This document shows positions 6,890-18,500 of a stretch of 64,000 nt of DNA, in pieces. A program made the translations under genes and the position numbers. The DNA comes from Nematostella vectensis (Eukaryota > Cnidaria > Anthozoa > Actiniaria > Edwardsiidae): the NCBI RefSeq assembly GCF_932526225.1, contig NC_064035.1:14328566-14392565 (forward strand). The letters are read 5' to 3'. A model generated the notes under the pieces. It did no database searches. It had not been told where the DNA came from and saw nothing but the letters and a program-made list of their open reading frames with translations. The stretch's first letter is position 1. Each line of letters starts with the position of its first letter.

Positions 6890-7879
6890 AGTAACGAAAG
6901 CAGGTTATCAAAAATATACTATTCCGCCGACGGATACTGGAAAGGGTATTCAGCTATTTCTAAGTTAGCTAGTGTCGCTAAAGTCAGTGAAGCCGAGGCT
7001 AAGAAGTGGCTTGAAAAACAGGCGTTGTGGCAGATCTACCTCCCAACCCCAAAGTATGTTCCCAGACCGCACTGGACCGTGAATAAACCTAATCAGATTC
7101 ACCAAGCCGATCTGTTGTTTATGCCCCACGATAACGTAGGCAGAAAAACCTACCGTTACGCGTTGGTCGTGATTGATATTGCCTCGAGATATAAAGATGC
7201 AGAAGCACTGACTACCAAGGACTCGAGTGGAATTGCTAAAGGGTTTGAAAAGATATACTCCAGAAAACTTAAATGGCCTCATACGGTGATTGTCGACCCG
7301 GGGACAGAATTTATGGGAGAGGTAACGAAGATTATGAAAAAGAAGGGGGTTACCATCCAGCGAAGCGAGGCTGGGAACCATCGCGCACAGGCTTTTGTCG
7401 AACGCGCCAATAGAACACTGGCGGAGAGGTTGTTTTCTCATCAGTATGCTCAAGAAATGATTAGCGATGATCGGTCCAGAGTTTGGGTGAAACGATTGCC
7501 AGGTGTTTTGAAAACTCTGAATAGTCAGCCTATAAGAATCACCGGCAAAGAGCCCGCAAAATCTATTGCTTTGAAAGAGGTTGATATTGACCCTCCAGCG
7601 TATAAGCGAGCCGTTGGACTTGACGAAGTTAGACTACCACCGGGGGTTAGAGTTAGATATCTATTAGCTCCTGGAGAAGAGGAAGGAGGTGAACGCAGAC
7701 GAGCCACAGATCCTATTTGGAGTTTAAAAGTGTTTGATCTATCACGCAGTGTTGTTTCGGTTGGGCAGCCTGTGTTGTATTACCTCTCTGAAGGTGCTCC
7801 AAGGAGGTCGTTCGTTAGGGAAGAACTTCAAGTCGTTCCTGAAGATACTGAGCTACCACCAGCCGCAGTTTTGAAATGA
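6887..7879 (+). CDS. Retroviral-type integrase (rve/DDE) of the virus
   Basis: The enzyme inserts the viral DNA into the host genome by DDE strand transfer. The N-terminal segment (GYWKGYSAISKLASVAKVSE) is the conserved region found before the catalytic core in Polinton integrases. The core shows the first Asp in HQADLLFMPHD, the second in VIVDPGTEF and the Glu in AQAFVERANRTLAERLF, so the DDE triad is complete. The C-terminal 80 residues (VRYLLAPGEEEGGERRRA and a strand-rich end) resemble the DNA-binding tail of these enzymes. The family matches the transposon-derived worm protein F54H12.3 by recollection. It is the only plus-strand viral gene: divergent from the capsid gene with 33 bp between starts, and overlapping the polymerase gene tail-to-tail by about 50 bp. 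Confidence 0.95.
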   Translation: MSNESRLSKIYYSADGYWKGYSAISKLASVAKVSEAEAKKWLEKQALWQIYLPTPKYVPRPHWTVNKPNQIHQADLLFMPHDNVGRKTYRYALVVIDIASRYKDAEALTTKDSSGIAKGFEKIYSRKLKWPHTVIVDPGTEFMGEVTKIMKKKGVTIQRSEAGNHRAQAFVERANRTLAERLFSHQYAQEMISDDRSRVWVKRLPGVLKTLNSQPIRITGKEPAKSIALKEVDIDPPAYKRAVGLDEVRLPPGVRVRYLLAPGEEEGGERRRATDPIWSLKVFDLSRSVVSVGQPVLYYLSEGAPRRSFVREELQVVPEDTELPPAAVLK

Positions 7880-10800
7880 CCGTGAGCGAAGGTGTGGATG
7901 CCATCGTCACAGATGATTCGCTTGTCATCCTCATGAGATAGAGCGACCTTGTTCACCGTTTCAGTGTAAACATCATGCTTATGACTTCTGATGACATTCA
8001 TAAGTCTCATCTGAGGTTTCTTACCAAATAAGCAATCCTTGTAGTCATCGAAACCGATGCTCTTCTTGACGACTGCTCTCTTGACGCCCTTGCATTTCTT
8101 TTCTTCTTTACCTTCACCCATCTTGTATGAGTAAAGTTTGGCTCTCAGTCCTGCAAATTCTGTAATTTGCTGGCCCCCAGCCTCATCTTTAAACATTCCG
8201 ATGACTTTCTTGTTCACACCCACCTCAATACCAGATGGGTGACCCTTCGGAAAGTTGCTGGTGTCGAACATGGACCTCACATCCCCGCTGATGTCCTCGT
8301 AAAAGTCTTTCGTCTCGATCTCATACATCAGGCTGTCAGTATCAGTGAATAAGAGCTTTGCATCCTCACCGTACTTGGGCTTGACGAAGTTGTAGTGGAA
8401 ATCGTACATGAGCGTCTTACTCAGGTCCAGAATGGACATGCCCAAGTAGACAGGCTTGTTGAAGATAGCTTTGTCTTCTTCATGTGGATGGCGGCTAGAT
8501 TCTCGCAAAAGATGGTGCGATGTTGATAGTTCGGCTTTGATATGAGCTTCTTGGCCTGCTTCTCGTCCGTCACCAACCGAATGTCCACCCTGTTCCTGAT
8601 GTTCTCCATGGTTTTCCCGAAAACAGAGTTGTTCATTAACTTGAAAAAATCTTTCTCAAAATCGTTTGTCGCTTTTGCCCTAAGGTTGGTGTTTAGGTAA
8701 ATATAGGGTTTTAGCCACGCAGACTCTTCGAAGGCAATACCCCTGTGAATCTTGGTGACTTTTAGACCAAGACTTTCGTAAAGTTTCAGAGTCTCATGGT
8801 GGACGACGTACTTTGTTTTGTTGTTAAGGTTTGGGATCAACTTGTCTACTTTGCCAATCTTGATGCTCTCTGGGGCTAGCGGGTAGTCATTATGCAGGTC
8901 ATGGAGATGGCGAGGATACTCCAAGTCAACCTCTAAGACGCACGGGTAGTCTCTCCAGCCTGTAAGCCCTTGGTCAGTCATCCATCTGAACCCGTGAGTG
9001 GGTAGAGGTTTACTCATCGCCCAGCCGTACAAGTTGTTTGCATCTAGGTAGGTAATGTACTTTGTCGGTAGGTTGGGATCGTACTCTCTCATGTAGGGGT
9101 TGTTTGCCTTACTATGTCTGGTGGATATCATGGAGACACCTCCGCGAATACCCTCCTCAAACATTAGTAACATATCGCAATCGGTCAGCAACTCCAACTC
9201 TACCCTTGTGATCTTTAGGGCTGCATCCCAAGCCAGTCCGGGTGCTGTGTAGTACCAGGCTGGGTCCAGACCGTAGTTCTCGAGACAGACATCTCTAAAG
9301 TTCTCGAAAACGTCTGCCAACAGGAGCACGTCCGACACAAGATAGAGATCGTGGTAATCCCTCATGGTCTTCATCTCAAAGGTCTCCCACACTTTTTGCG
9401 CGTGTTGGTAATCCCCCTCCGATATGTCTGTGTCGTTGAGTCTCGAGTAGAACTTCTCTCTAGGTGGAAGTTGGGTCACGTCTAGTTTGCCAAAGTCGCC
9501 GAACCAGTCGTATGGGAAGACGCCCTTTCTCAACAACAACCCTAATTGTTCTCCCTCATAGTAAGTCGTGAGGTTCTTGAAAGACTCTTTTGGTAGATTA
9601 CTCACTAAACTGTCAAGGCTTGTCGACATGAACTTAAAACTGTCGATGAATCTGATATCGCGCTTGACATCAACCTGTTTGCCCTCTTTGTTCGTAAACC
9701 TGTCGACCACAACCTGTTTTGTGAAAGAGATATACTTCTCCTCGTTATTAGGTATGCAGTCTATTTTACCCTCCGACTCACCGAGGTTCTTGATAAACAG
9801 GTGTGAATCGTATCCAGACAGGTTGTGAAAGAGAACAGGAAAGAACTTTGGAATTTTGTGTTTTAGGTTGCATTCGTTGTGAGCAGCACCTCTGTACCTC
9901 CCTGTAAGGTGGCAATGATCTAAAACCTTGTCCCCTCCTAACTCACCCTCACAGATGTGGCAGTGAGTGGCATTGCTATAGTCAATTCTGTCCCTTTGTG
10001 TCATCTCCACCCTCTTAGAGAACCTGAACTTATCGTAAATCTCCTTAATGTCTGACTCTAAAGACTCTACGAACATCTGTGCGACATCCTCGGTAGGTCC
10101 TTGAAGCGTCTCCCGTACAAGCGTGGGTGGAAATATGCTGTCGTCAAAGCACTTGATTAGATAGCAAAAGCCGGATGGTTTGTGCTTCTGATATTGCTTA
10201 GTGAAGCTTTTACTCTCATCTGGGGAACACGTGTCTATGTTCTCTGTGAAGCACTCAAAGTCGGCATAGACGACAAAGGGAACCCGCATTTTTCTGTTAA
10301 AGCTCCTGAATTTTGTGTAGAGGGGGTTTCCGTCTATATCTCTTGGCATTTCAATCTTGACTTCCTCATTTTTAGAACAGTACTCAGAATGTCTCTCCAA
10401 CGCTTTCTTACACCAAAACGAGTTCAGGCACCTCGGACAAAATTCAGACGCGTGTTGGTGATCACCGATCTGAGAGGATAAAAGTCTACTCATGTTTTTG
10501 ATCCAGCAGTAATGATTTGTCTCATCATCTGAGATGAGAAGTAAGTTGATCGTACGAGTGTCATGTCTCTTACTTATTCTTAGGGGATACACACTACCCT
10601 CGTACCCGTAGACGTTAACTGCGTGGGGGTTTTGCTTCTCAAACTCGTCGATCTGTTTCAGTGAGATGGGGAACTCTATTCCTGACCAGTTGAAGTTCTT
10701 AGAGCTCTCTGTCATTTGTTTGTTCAGTCTCTCAGGGTGTGTCTCCTTAGGATAGATAGCGGAGGTTACTGCCCACTTGAAACATTCGTGATCATTCTCG

Positions 10801-11732
10801 TTCTTAACATTGATGATCGCCTTCTTGGACGCTAACTCCGACGGTAACGGAATATAGGAAGATCCAGACAACGGCTTAAAAGGATCGATGTTGATATCAA
10901 AGTACTCCACTTGGTCAAACCTCCATCCGGAGCCTTGCTTCTGGAACTTCTCGACTAATCCGAGTAAATAATTTGCCATCGTATCGAACAAATCAGAGAG
11001 ATCAGTCGACTCTGTCACAATCTCAGGCTTTTCTGTATGAAAATATCCTAGTTCTTCCTCGATCTTAGCTGTAGCCGGATCCTCTCTTATAAACCCGCAA
11101 GTAAAGATAAACTTCACTTTGATAGGCTTCTTTTGTCGACCGATGAGTTCAAGGACTTTCGGTTTGATGCTGGCGATGAATGTCTTGGGGTCGTAACCTT
11201 TCTGTCCGGCTATCCCGTGGGTTTTAAGATACCCCTTCAACGCCGTCTGTTGTTCCTTGGGTGTGAAGCGATCTTCCGCTTCCTCGTGTAAACGCTTAAT
11301 CCTCTCCTTCAGACGTTTGACCCGTTTATCTACAGCCTCTTTGGCGGTCTTTTTTATGGGCTCAGGGACATAAGATAGTATCCAATCCGCAAACTTGTCT
11401 AACTCGCTCTTGATCGAGTTGGCCGCCCTGTTTGCAAAATGCTTGAGTGATTGGACGTGGGAACTCCGTGTGGGTTGGGAGGGTTTGAGAATGGGGACAT
11501 TAATCTCAGGTATCGGGCCGTCGAGAATACTCTCCGACGTGTTGGACGGGGTAATGCGGGGTGGCCGTGGCAGCCCTTTGAGAAGTTTGGGTGAAGGGAC
11601 CCGTCGGGGTGGTGGTGGTGGCGACGTGCTGGTCAGCGCCCCGACGAGCTCGTCTCTCCGCATCCAGTAATATCTTGGGATACCCCGCTCCTTGGCGAGG
11701 GCTTTCAGATCTTTCACCTTCAGGTTCTCCAT
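7828..11732 (-). pseudogene. Protein-primed family B DNA polymerase, one frameshift
   Basis: This is the replication enzyme of the element. From the ATG at 11,732 the order is a SAP-like helix pair (residues 1-35, LKVKDLKALAKERG), a basic coiled-coil linker, and exonuclease motif I (YADFE, about 490). Then come a Cys/His-rich HNH-like (endonuclease VII-type) module (CHICEGE ... DHCHLTGRYRG, about 589-620), exonuclease II (NLSGYDSHL) and exonuclease III (YLVSDVLLLADV). Polymerase motif A (DANNLYGWA) and motif B (NNSVFGK) follow. Motif C (DTDSL) lies in a different frame: near 8,469-8,473, in a short A/G run, one base is missing, so the frame containing motif C (7,828-8,508) is cut off. As read, the gene cannot give a complete polymerase. 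The C terminus overlaps the integrase 3' end. Confidence 0.93.
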
Positions 11733-11749
11733 TTCTATCAAACCAGTCA

Positions 11750-11762
11750 TGTCTTTAAACCA
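11750..11762 (-). promoter_or_regulatory. TTTAAA-type promoter motif before the polymerase gene
   Basis: It reads GTGGTTTAAAGACAT on the gene strand. It touches the first in-frame ATG (11,750), so the second ATG at 11,732, 17 nt downstream, fits the spacing seen for the other genes and is preferred as start. Confidence 0.5.
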
Positions 11763-11784
11763 CTTTTCAAAAGCTTTTTTAGAT

Positions 11785-11825
11785 GTGAGGCCGAGAGGCT
11801 AGCCTCCCCGAGCTCCCCCTAGGTG
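11785..11825. repeat. Dispersed 33-bp hairpin motif, intergenic copy (one of four)
   Basis: It shares the palindromic core GAGGCTAGCCTC followed by CCCGAGCTCCCCCTAGGTG with copies at 3,885-3,908, 4,800-4,830 and 4,913-4,936. It lies upstream of the polymerase gene. Confidence 0.65.
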
Positions 11826-11829
11826 CGAC

Positions 11830-12112
11830 ATGTGACAAAATGATTGACAGGTTTTTGACAAAATGATTGACAGGTGGGCGTGGTCGTCACGTGACAAAAT
11901 GATTGACAGGTTTTTGACAAAATGATTGACAGGTGGGCGTGGTCGTCACGTGACAAAATGATTGACAGGTGGGCGTGGTCGTCACGTGACAAAATGATCG
12001 ACAGGTTTTTGACAAAATGATTGACAGGTGGGCGTGGTCGTCACGTGACAAAATGATTGACAGGTTTTTGACAAAATGATTGACAGGTGGGCGTGGTCGT
12101 CACGTGTGTGCA
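11830..12112. repeat. Subterminal tandem array, nine copies of a 19-bp core
   Basis: The core TGACAAAATGATTGACAGG occurs nine times (one copy with C for T). The spacers are either TTTT or the block TGGGCGTGGTCGTCACG. The array lies between the polymerase start and the host gene, and the element's genes stop before it. This suits a subterminal repeat of the virus, although a host minisatellite at the insertion site cannot be excluded. Confidence 0.8.
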
Positions 12113-12535
12113 AGGAGTCTTGGGCAAACTCGCGTATGCGCAGGTCGCGAGGCTTGGCGGAGGTGTGCGGAGACTTTTGCTCCATTTTGGAATGAAATTT
12201 GGGGTGATGAAAAACTTGTCCCAGAATCGGCAAAACCCTACTACTCCCCCCCTCCCCCCCCCCTTTCGAAACTTCTGGATCCCCTGGGCTGGAAAAACTA
12301 CACTACACCTTTTTTTGCGAATATTTCAGTTTTAGGGACGAACGTATTATTTTATAAAAAAAAAAGATAACTTGTGGTATCGTGTTTTTTTTTTCTTACG
12401 ATTCACTATTACGGTGGAGGGAAGTGTCGCCTTAATTTATGCATACTGATTTTCCGCTGTTTTGACGGTGGGTGGAACGGAAGCTCTACAACAGCAATAT
12501 GGTGGACGGTTGAGAAAGCCCGGGATTTTTGCGTA
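12113..12535. other. Region between viral array and TMEM63-like start codon
   Basis: This 420-bp stretch must contain the end of the virus and the host promoter or 5' UTR. It holds an interrupted C-run (about 12,245-12,263) and an A-run at 12,356-12,366. No terminal inverted repeat can be identified without the other end. Confidence 0.5.
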
Positions 12536-15500
12536 ATGGGACTTCATGTCCTCATACTGTGGCTATCCGCCGGGCTCGCAAAGGCGATAGACTATCAGGA
12601 GGATGTAGAAAGTACATCAAATAATTCTCACAAGACTTATCCAAATATAAAATGCTATGCACCTTTGCAGAACACTTCGACTCATCTTCTCAACTACAAC
12701 GCTGTCGATGGAGGAGTGCCACAGACTTTCGGCCTAAATTGCCTCGGATGGGCGGTAAATATATCTTATATAGAAACTTTTTGAATTTCCACTGTTAAAA
12801 CTTTAAACTTAATGTTTTATAGTCAAGCATTTTTAACGCACCTATTTTACTTCAACTGATAAGTTAATAAGCAAATTTTCCGTGTAGAAAGGTTGAAATG
12901 GCGCTTGAGAGCGAAACCCTGCAACATTTCATAAATCAACTATAACAGAAACCACACATAAATACTTGAATTAATCCGAATTTTAAGGAAAATGGATTGA
13001 TGTGATAATTCAGAAAACGTGATTATACTTTAAATATCCACAACAAGGCTGTATCGTTTGTAATGCAAATGATCGAAATGATTTCATATCATCTGGTCGA
13101 TCTCCTTTCCACTCCAAATTTTACTTCGACCATTGCAAATTCACCTAGATTTGGCATCGGTTTATGTACCCTTTCGCCTATCTTCAAGACGATAACGCTT
13201 CGATTTCCAATGCTCTTAATTTATAAAGCCGCATATTTGACAGCAAACATTGTTTACATAAAAGCATTCACCATGATTTTGGAGTTGCGTGTGCACTAGA
13301 TAAAATTTTTACCCAGAATACAAATGGTAGAAGCTTTTTAAAGATAAATAAAGAATAAACTTGCTCTAGAGCAAACAATAAGTAATTCTTAGTGGAAAAA
13401 TATTGCTTATTTTTAATGATTTTCGATTCTCGATTTTATGGGTTCAGTCTTTGTTTCCCAGAAAACCTCAGGTTTGGCAGGTGCCTCAGTTTTGCTACGC
13501 AAAGTAGAGACGTCAGTTCAAATGGACTTTACCTAATTTAATGTTGTCGATAAAAAAAGAACCGTTTTACTGATTTTAATGTTGCTATACAATATGCACG
13601 CTTAAGTTATGGTATTATTTTGAAATTTCCAAACTTATGCACAATATTTAAAATTATAAAAACAAAATTGAAAAAAATGTTTTCACAACAATCTCCTAAG
13701 AAAATCTTCTTGCTCGACATTTTATCATGGTTTTTTTTATCACTAGATTCTGAATGAACCCCCACTAAAAAGTAACAATGAATAATTATGGTAGTGAGAA
13801 TTATTCATTTGATTGAGTCTAGGATGTAAGGGGGATGTAGGAAAGATGAAATGATAAAAAACGTGTGTATAACAAAAAGCTGATTTTTATACTCACTATC
13901 ACCGGCAGAAAGGTTTAGTGTCAATCATTTATGATTATACATGTTCAAGGTGTTGATTGGATAAAGCTGATTACATGAATAGCTCTGAACCCTTTTGCGA
14001 CTAGACAAACTTGATAATAATATTAGAGAATTAATGATGAGCATGAGACCTAGTGCTTGGTAGTCATGATCATATATGCAAATATCCCATCTTATTATAC
14101 ATTGTGCTCGGCTAAGAGTGCATGCTTTATTTTGAGAATCACGCAATCTGAAGGTCTTCACTAATTAGCTAGCAGATTAGTGATTCAGTGAGCGCAATGC
14201 ATCTTCTGCCTAGGGCGGGAGATTCGATTGTGAGAAGTGGGCAGCCTTTGTGCAAAGCGGGAATAAATTTTTGTGTTTGAGAAAGTTTGTTCTACTGAAT
14301 CAATGTATAATAAAAGCATTATTGAATTTGTTTTATAACCCCATCCAATAATTGTTTATGATGCAATTCCTGTTGTCCTCTATTGTAATTGATCATGGTA
14401 CTGATTGGTTATAGCTATTTATAACGCTAGCTAGAGCTTATTGCTCTTACCATGCACATTAGAGCAAACCCTACTTATGCACTTAATTATGATGCCAATT
14501 ATTTATAGTTAATTATGGTGCTGTTCTGTGTCATCCGTCGACTGGTGTGGGACTATGGCCGCCTAGCTGTTACTCAAAAAGAGGACTTAGGGTAAGCTAA
14601 TTCAAATGTTTACTGTAGCACAATGCCACTATTATTTTTCTACCTTGTGTTTTTTTTTTCTGTTATCTAATATTTTGGTGTGTGTTGATTAAGGTGGACA
14701 TCAGTGTTCTATGGACTCAATGTTAATGGAAATGGCAAAGATAAACAGGAAGATAAACCAAGTGTCACTTTCCCTGAAGTCAAGGACAAGGTAGAACTTA
14801 GGAAATCAAAACTCAGTTTTTAATCTATTGGCATTTACTTTCTTATAGTCCATTATGTTATGCATCATTTTTCCTAATAATAATTGCAGCATACACTACC
14901 AAGCAAGAGTTAGTTTTAACTAATTTTTGCAGTGTTCTTGGTAAATTTATTCACACAAATTTTTCAAACTCATGCAAAAGTAATGGAAATGTTTGTATGG
15001 CACATTGCCTTGTAGATATAGTTAAGTCTGCTTTCACTATTAAATAGCTGGCTATCTGGTTATCAGTGTTACCCCTCTCATTTCTATAATGTCTGTATTG
15101 TTACAGGGCTTGCTATATATCTTGAGTGTCATTGTACCTCTCTCCTTCATAGTGTCTGTATTATTATGGGGCTTGCTATCTTGGGTATCATTGTACCCCT
15201 TATCCTTTTTAATGTCTGTATTATTATCAGGCTTAGAACTGTTTCAATTTATTTCTTTTCAATTTTACATTAGTGGTTACTCAACCCACAAATACCATAG
15301 CTAATCGAGGTGGGTTGAGTTTTAAATATATTTGAGTAATTGCTATCTTGAGTGTCAATGTAACCCCTCCTCTTTCTAATGCTACGTATTTCAGGGCTTG
15401 CTATTTTGGGTGTCATGGTACCCCGTAATGTCTGTATTATTATGGGGCTTGCTATCTTGAGTGTCGATGTAACCCCTCTTCTTTCTAATGCTGCTTTTTA

Positions 15501-18500
15501 CAGGGCTTGCTATTTTGGGTGTCATCGTACCCCTTAATAATGTCTGTTTTATTATGGGGCTTGCTATCTTAGGTGTCGATGTAACCCCTTTTCTTTCTAA
15601 TGATGTTTATGACAGGGCTTGCTATCTTGGGTGCCAGTGTTACTCCGTGTCACAGATGAACATATCCACGTAAAGTGTGGCATGGATGCATTACAGTATA
15701 TACAGTTTCAGAAGCATCTAATTGTCTACTCTGTCATAATATTCTGCCTATCAATTGGAATAGTTCTGCCAATCAACTACTCAGGAACTAATGGTATGCA
15801 CTTTTCCTGATAATTGTAATGCAATGACTATTAAAATGCTTAGCTTAGATGCCAGGCTGTCTAAGAGATCGTGAACCATGCTAAATTGTCCCCCAAGTTA
15901 CCCTCTATGTTTTCCATATATGAACATTTCTGCATACATGCAAACGTCTCACGCAAAACAAACAAAATTATCATTTTGAATTATTTTAAAGCCTTCTGGT
16001 TATGTCAAGGTTAATTCGACGTTTCATTGGTAGCATGACACAAAGAGGCTGTTGAGTAATCCATGGGCCCTACACAGGCATTCTGGAATTGTCATGCTAG
16101 GCTGAGCTCATGTCAAAATTGTATCATGAAATATATTATCCGACATTAAGAGAATATTATGTGAAACATCTAATGTGCATGTTTACAGTACAATATACAC
16201 TTGTTATTCTTATTCCACACTAGGATTGTAAGATTTTCGAAATACAAGAATCCCTCTCCCCAAAAGTAACTAAGCCAACGCACTTCTCCATAGTAATACA
16301 TTTATGGTTAACTATTAGATTGTGTCATTTCTAGAGTATGAGCGGAACTCATTTGGTGCCACCACTGTATCTAACCTTGAGGCTCAGTCCAGCATGTTCT
16401 GGCTGCATGCAGTCTTTGCCCTTCTCTACATCATAATAATTGTTGTGATTCTGCGACACTTCACCTCACTTTTCAACATGGAGAGTCTCCATGAGTCTGC
16501 TACAACTGTGATGATAACTAACATTCCCAAGAATGTCACTAAGGAGCTTATCCAGCAGCATTTTGTGTGAGTATATAAAACCAGTGTTACTAATAGGGGT
16601 ATCCAAGCTTATTCAGCAGAATTTTGTGTGAGTATAGGAAGACCAGGGATACAAATAGAAGTATCAGGTGATGCTGATGGAGAAGTTGTGAGTGTCACAT
16701 TATTCCTTTTCCCTTGCGATCTTGAGAGATACAGTAAGCAAGCCTTTATTTGAAAGCAAGATGAACATTCGCTATGTGTCATTAGAAAAATCTAAAGAAA
16801 AAATTTTAGATTTTTGATTGATTATTTGCATTGCCAATGTTTCCACATCCTTCAATTAAGGGTCTTTGTTATATGTTTCAAGATTGAATAGTGAATCGTG
16901 AAAGTATCTGTTATATCTGTTATTGATTAGCCACAATTCTTCTCCAGGGAGGTGTATGATGATTCAATGATAGAAGAAGTCCAACTAGCCTACAACTGTG
17001 ACAAGCTGCAAAGTATTGAGCGCAAGTTAGAAGCTGCACGTCTAGGACGGGAGCACTGCCAAGAACTACTTCAGCTGAATGGGGAACGCCCACAGACCAC
17101 TGTAAGCACTAGTAAGGTGAGGCTTGTAGATAACCCAGTCAGAGTGACATCAAACCTTAGAAATCAAACATTACAATACAATACAATAAGCTTTATTTAT
17201 CGAGGGTATACATAACAAGCGTATCCCAGGATAGGTTGGACCACTACTACACAAAAGGCATGCTGACAATGTCAAGATTCACACCGATCCTTCCTTATTG
17301 CTCTTCCTTCCCTGCTAATCATTGTTGGTTGTCCAGGTGTCCCCGTGTATGATGTGCTGTGGAGTCAAGCATGTGGATGGCATTGAGTACTTCACGGAGG
17401 TGGAGGGGAAGGCAAGGGCCGAGTTTGAACAGACCAAGCAGTCACTAAAGAGTCTGGGCGTTGCATTTGTCACATTTGTCAATGAGGAGACGTCACAGAA
17501 GTGAGTGAGCAGCATCTATTGACACTAGATTCCTCTATAATGTATTTACTCTTTATAACTAAATAATAGAACAGTGGAAAACATTAGCCTGTTAGAGGGC
17601 ACTACAATGTCACTTATAAAATTTTGCACTGTAGAACAGCCGGTCCAAGTGGCTTTTTTGTAGATTTGGCGTTACTATTCCCTGCTAGTACAGAGTCTCC
17701 TTTTCTCTGTATTTCGCTAGAAAAAAAAGGCCTCTGCTACCAGGGAAGTATAACTAATGTAAACAAAATGCAGTTTATGAAGGACCACCTATTAATAGTT
17801 GAATGAGAACTAACTTCTGTTTGGTTGCAGGTGTCTAAAAGATTTCAACACCATCAAACATGGCAGTCCCGAGTCGTCGGTATCACGTAAGATCTTTTCT
17901 GATCACTGGAATGTGGCCTCTGCACCACTTACAGGAGATATTTTGTGGGAGCACCTGTCTGTCGACCCGGAGAGCTGGTGGGCCCGGGCACTCATCATCA
18001 ACATCATCCTGTTCATCTTTGTGCTCTTCATCACCACACCCACCGTGCTGATCACCTCCTTCAATGAGATCAAGGCTTCTATCGGTAATGCTTATAACGA
18101 TAGCAGAGGCAAGGTCCCTGGGACTCTCAAAGAGCAATGTCTTATGTCCTGGCTAGCCTAGAAGACATGTTGCACCCAAATTGTGCTCTAGTTTAGCCAC
18201 CCCTAGAAACACTGTAGCGCATACCAAATTCTTGAGAGGTGACACAAAATGTTTCTCAGATAGTTGATATAAAACGCTCTCTATATTTCTCAAGATAACT
18301 TGATCACGCCGAAATCATGGGCCCCAATTACTTTCCCCTGGAGCAAAATCAAGAACACTTTGCAACAAGATGAGTGGTTTCATTGGCGATATGGATTTCG
18401 TATTCAAACCTTAAAACATGGGTTTGAAGGCTATACATGAATACGAATCCATGACTAGTAAGAAAACATTTCTGAACAAGGTCAATGTTTTTTTTTTTTT

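Larger units (their letters stand above)
1..12112. mobile_element. Integrated Polinton/Maverick-adintovirus-type DNA virus (left end outside window)
   Basis: The block carries the hallmark gene set of this virus group: retroviral-type integrase, protein-primed family B DNA polymerase, packaging ATPase with a Walker A loop, a major-capsid-like protein, a penton-like protein and several small hydrophobic virion proteins. Eleven genes run on the minus strand and one (integrase) on the plus strand, without introns and with gaps of only a few to about 90 bp, unlike the intron-rich host genes to the right. All but the polymerase are open from ATG to stop. The maturation protease usual in the group was not found and may lie left of the window. 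The right boundary is taken as the end of the tandem array; the terminal inverted repeat and target duplication cannot be defined because the other end is missing. Confidence 0.93.

Noticed and set aside
8421-8508. Programmed ribosomal frameshift in polB
   Set aside because: There is no slippery heptamer or downstream pseudoknot that I can see, and the family normally has one continuous frame. A one-base loss or a sequencing error is simpler.
11982-12370. Open frames on both strands over the subterminal array
   Set aside because: They are repeat-derived and low complexity, with no viral promoter motif at the usual spacing.
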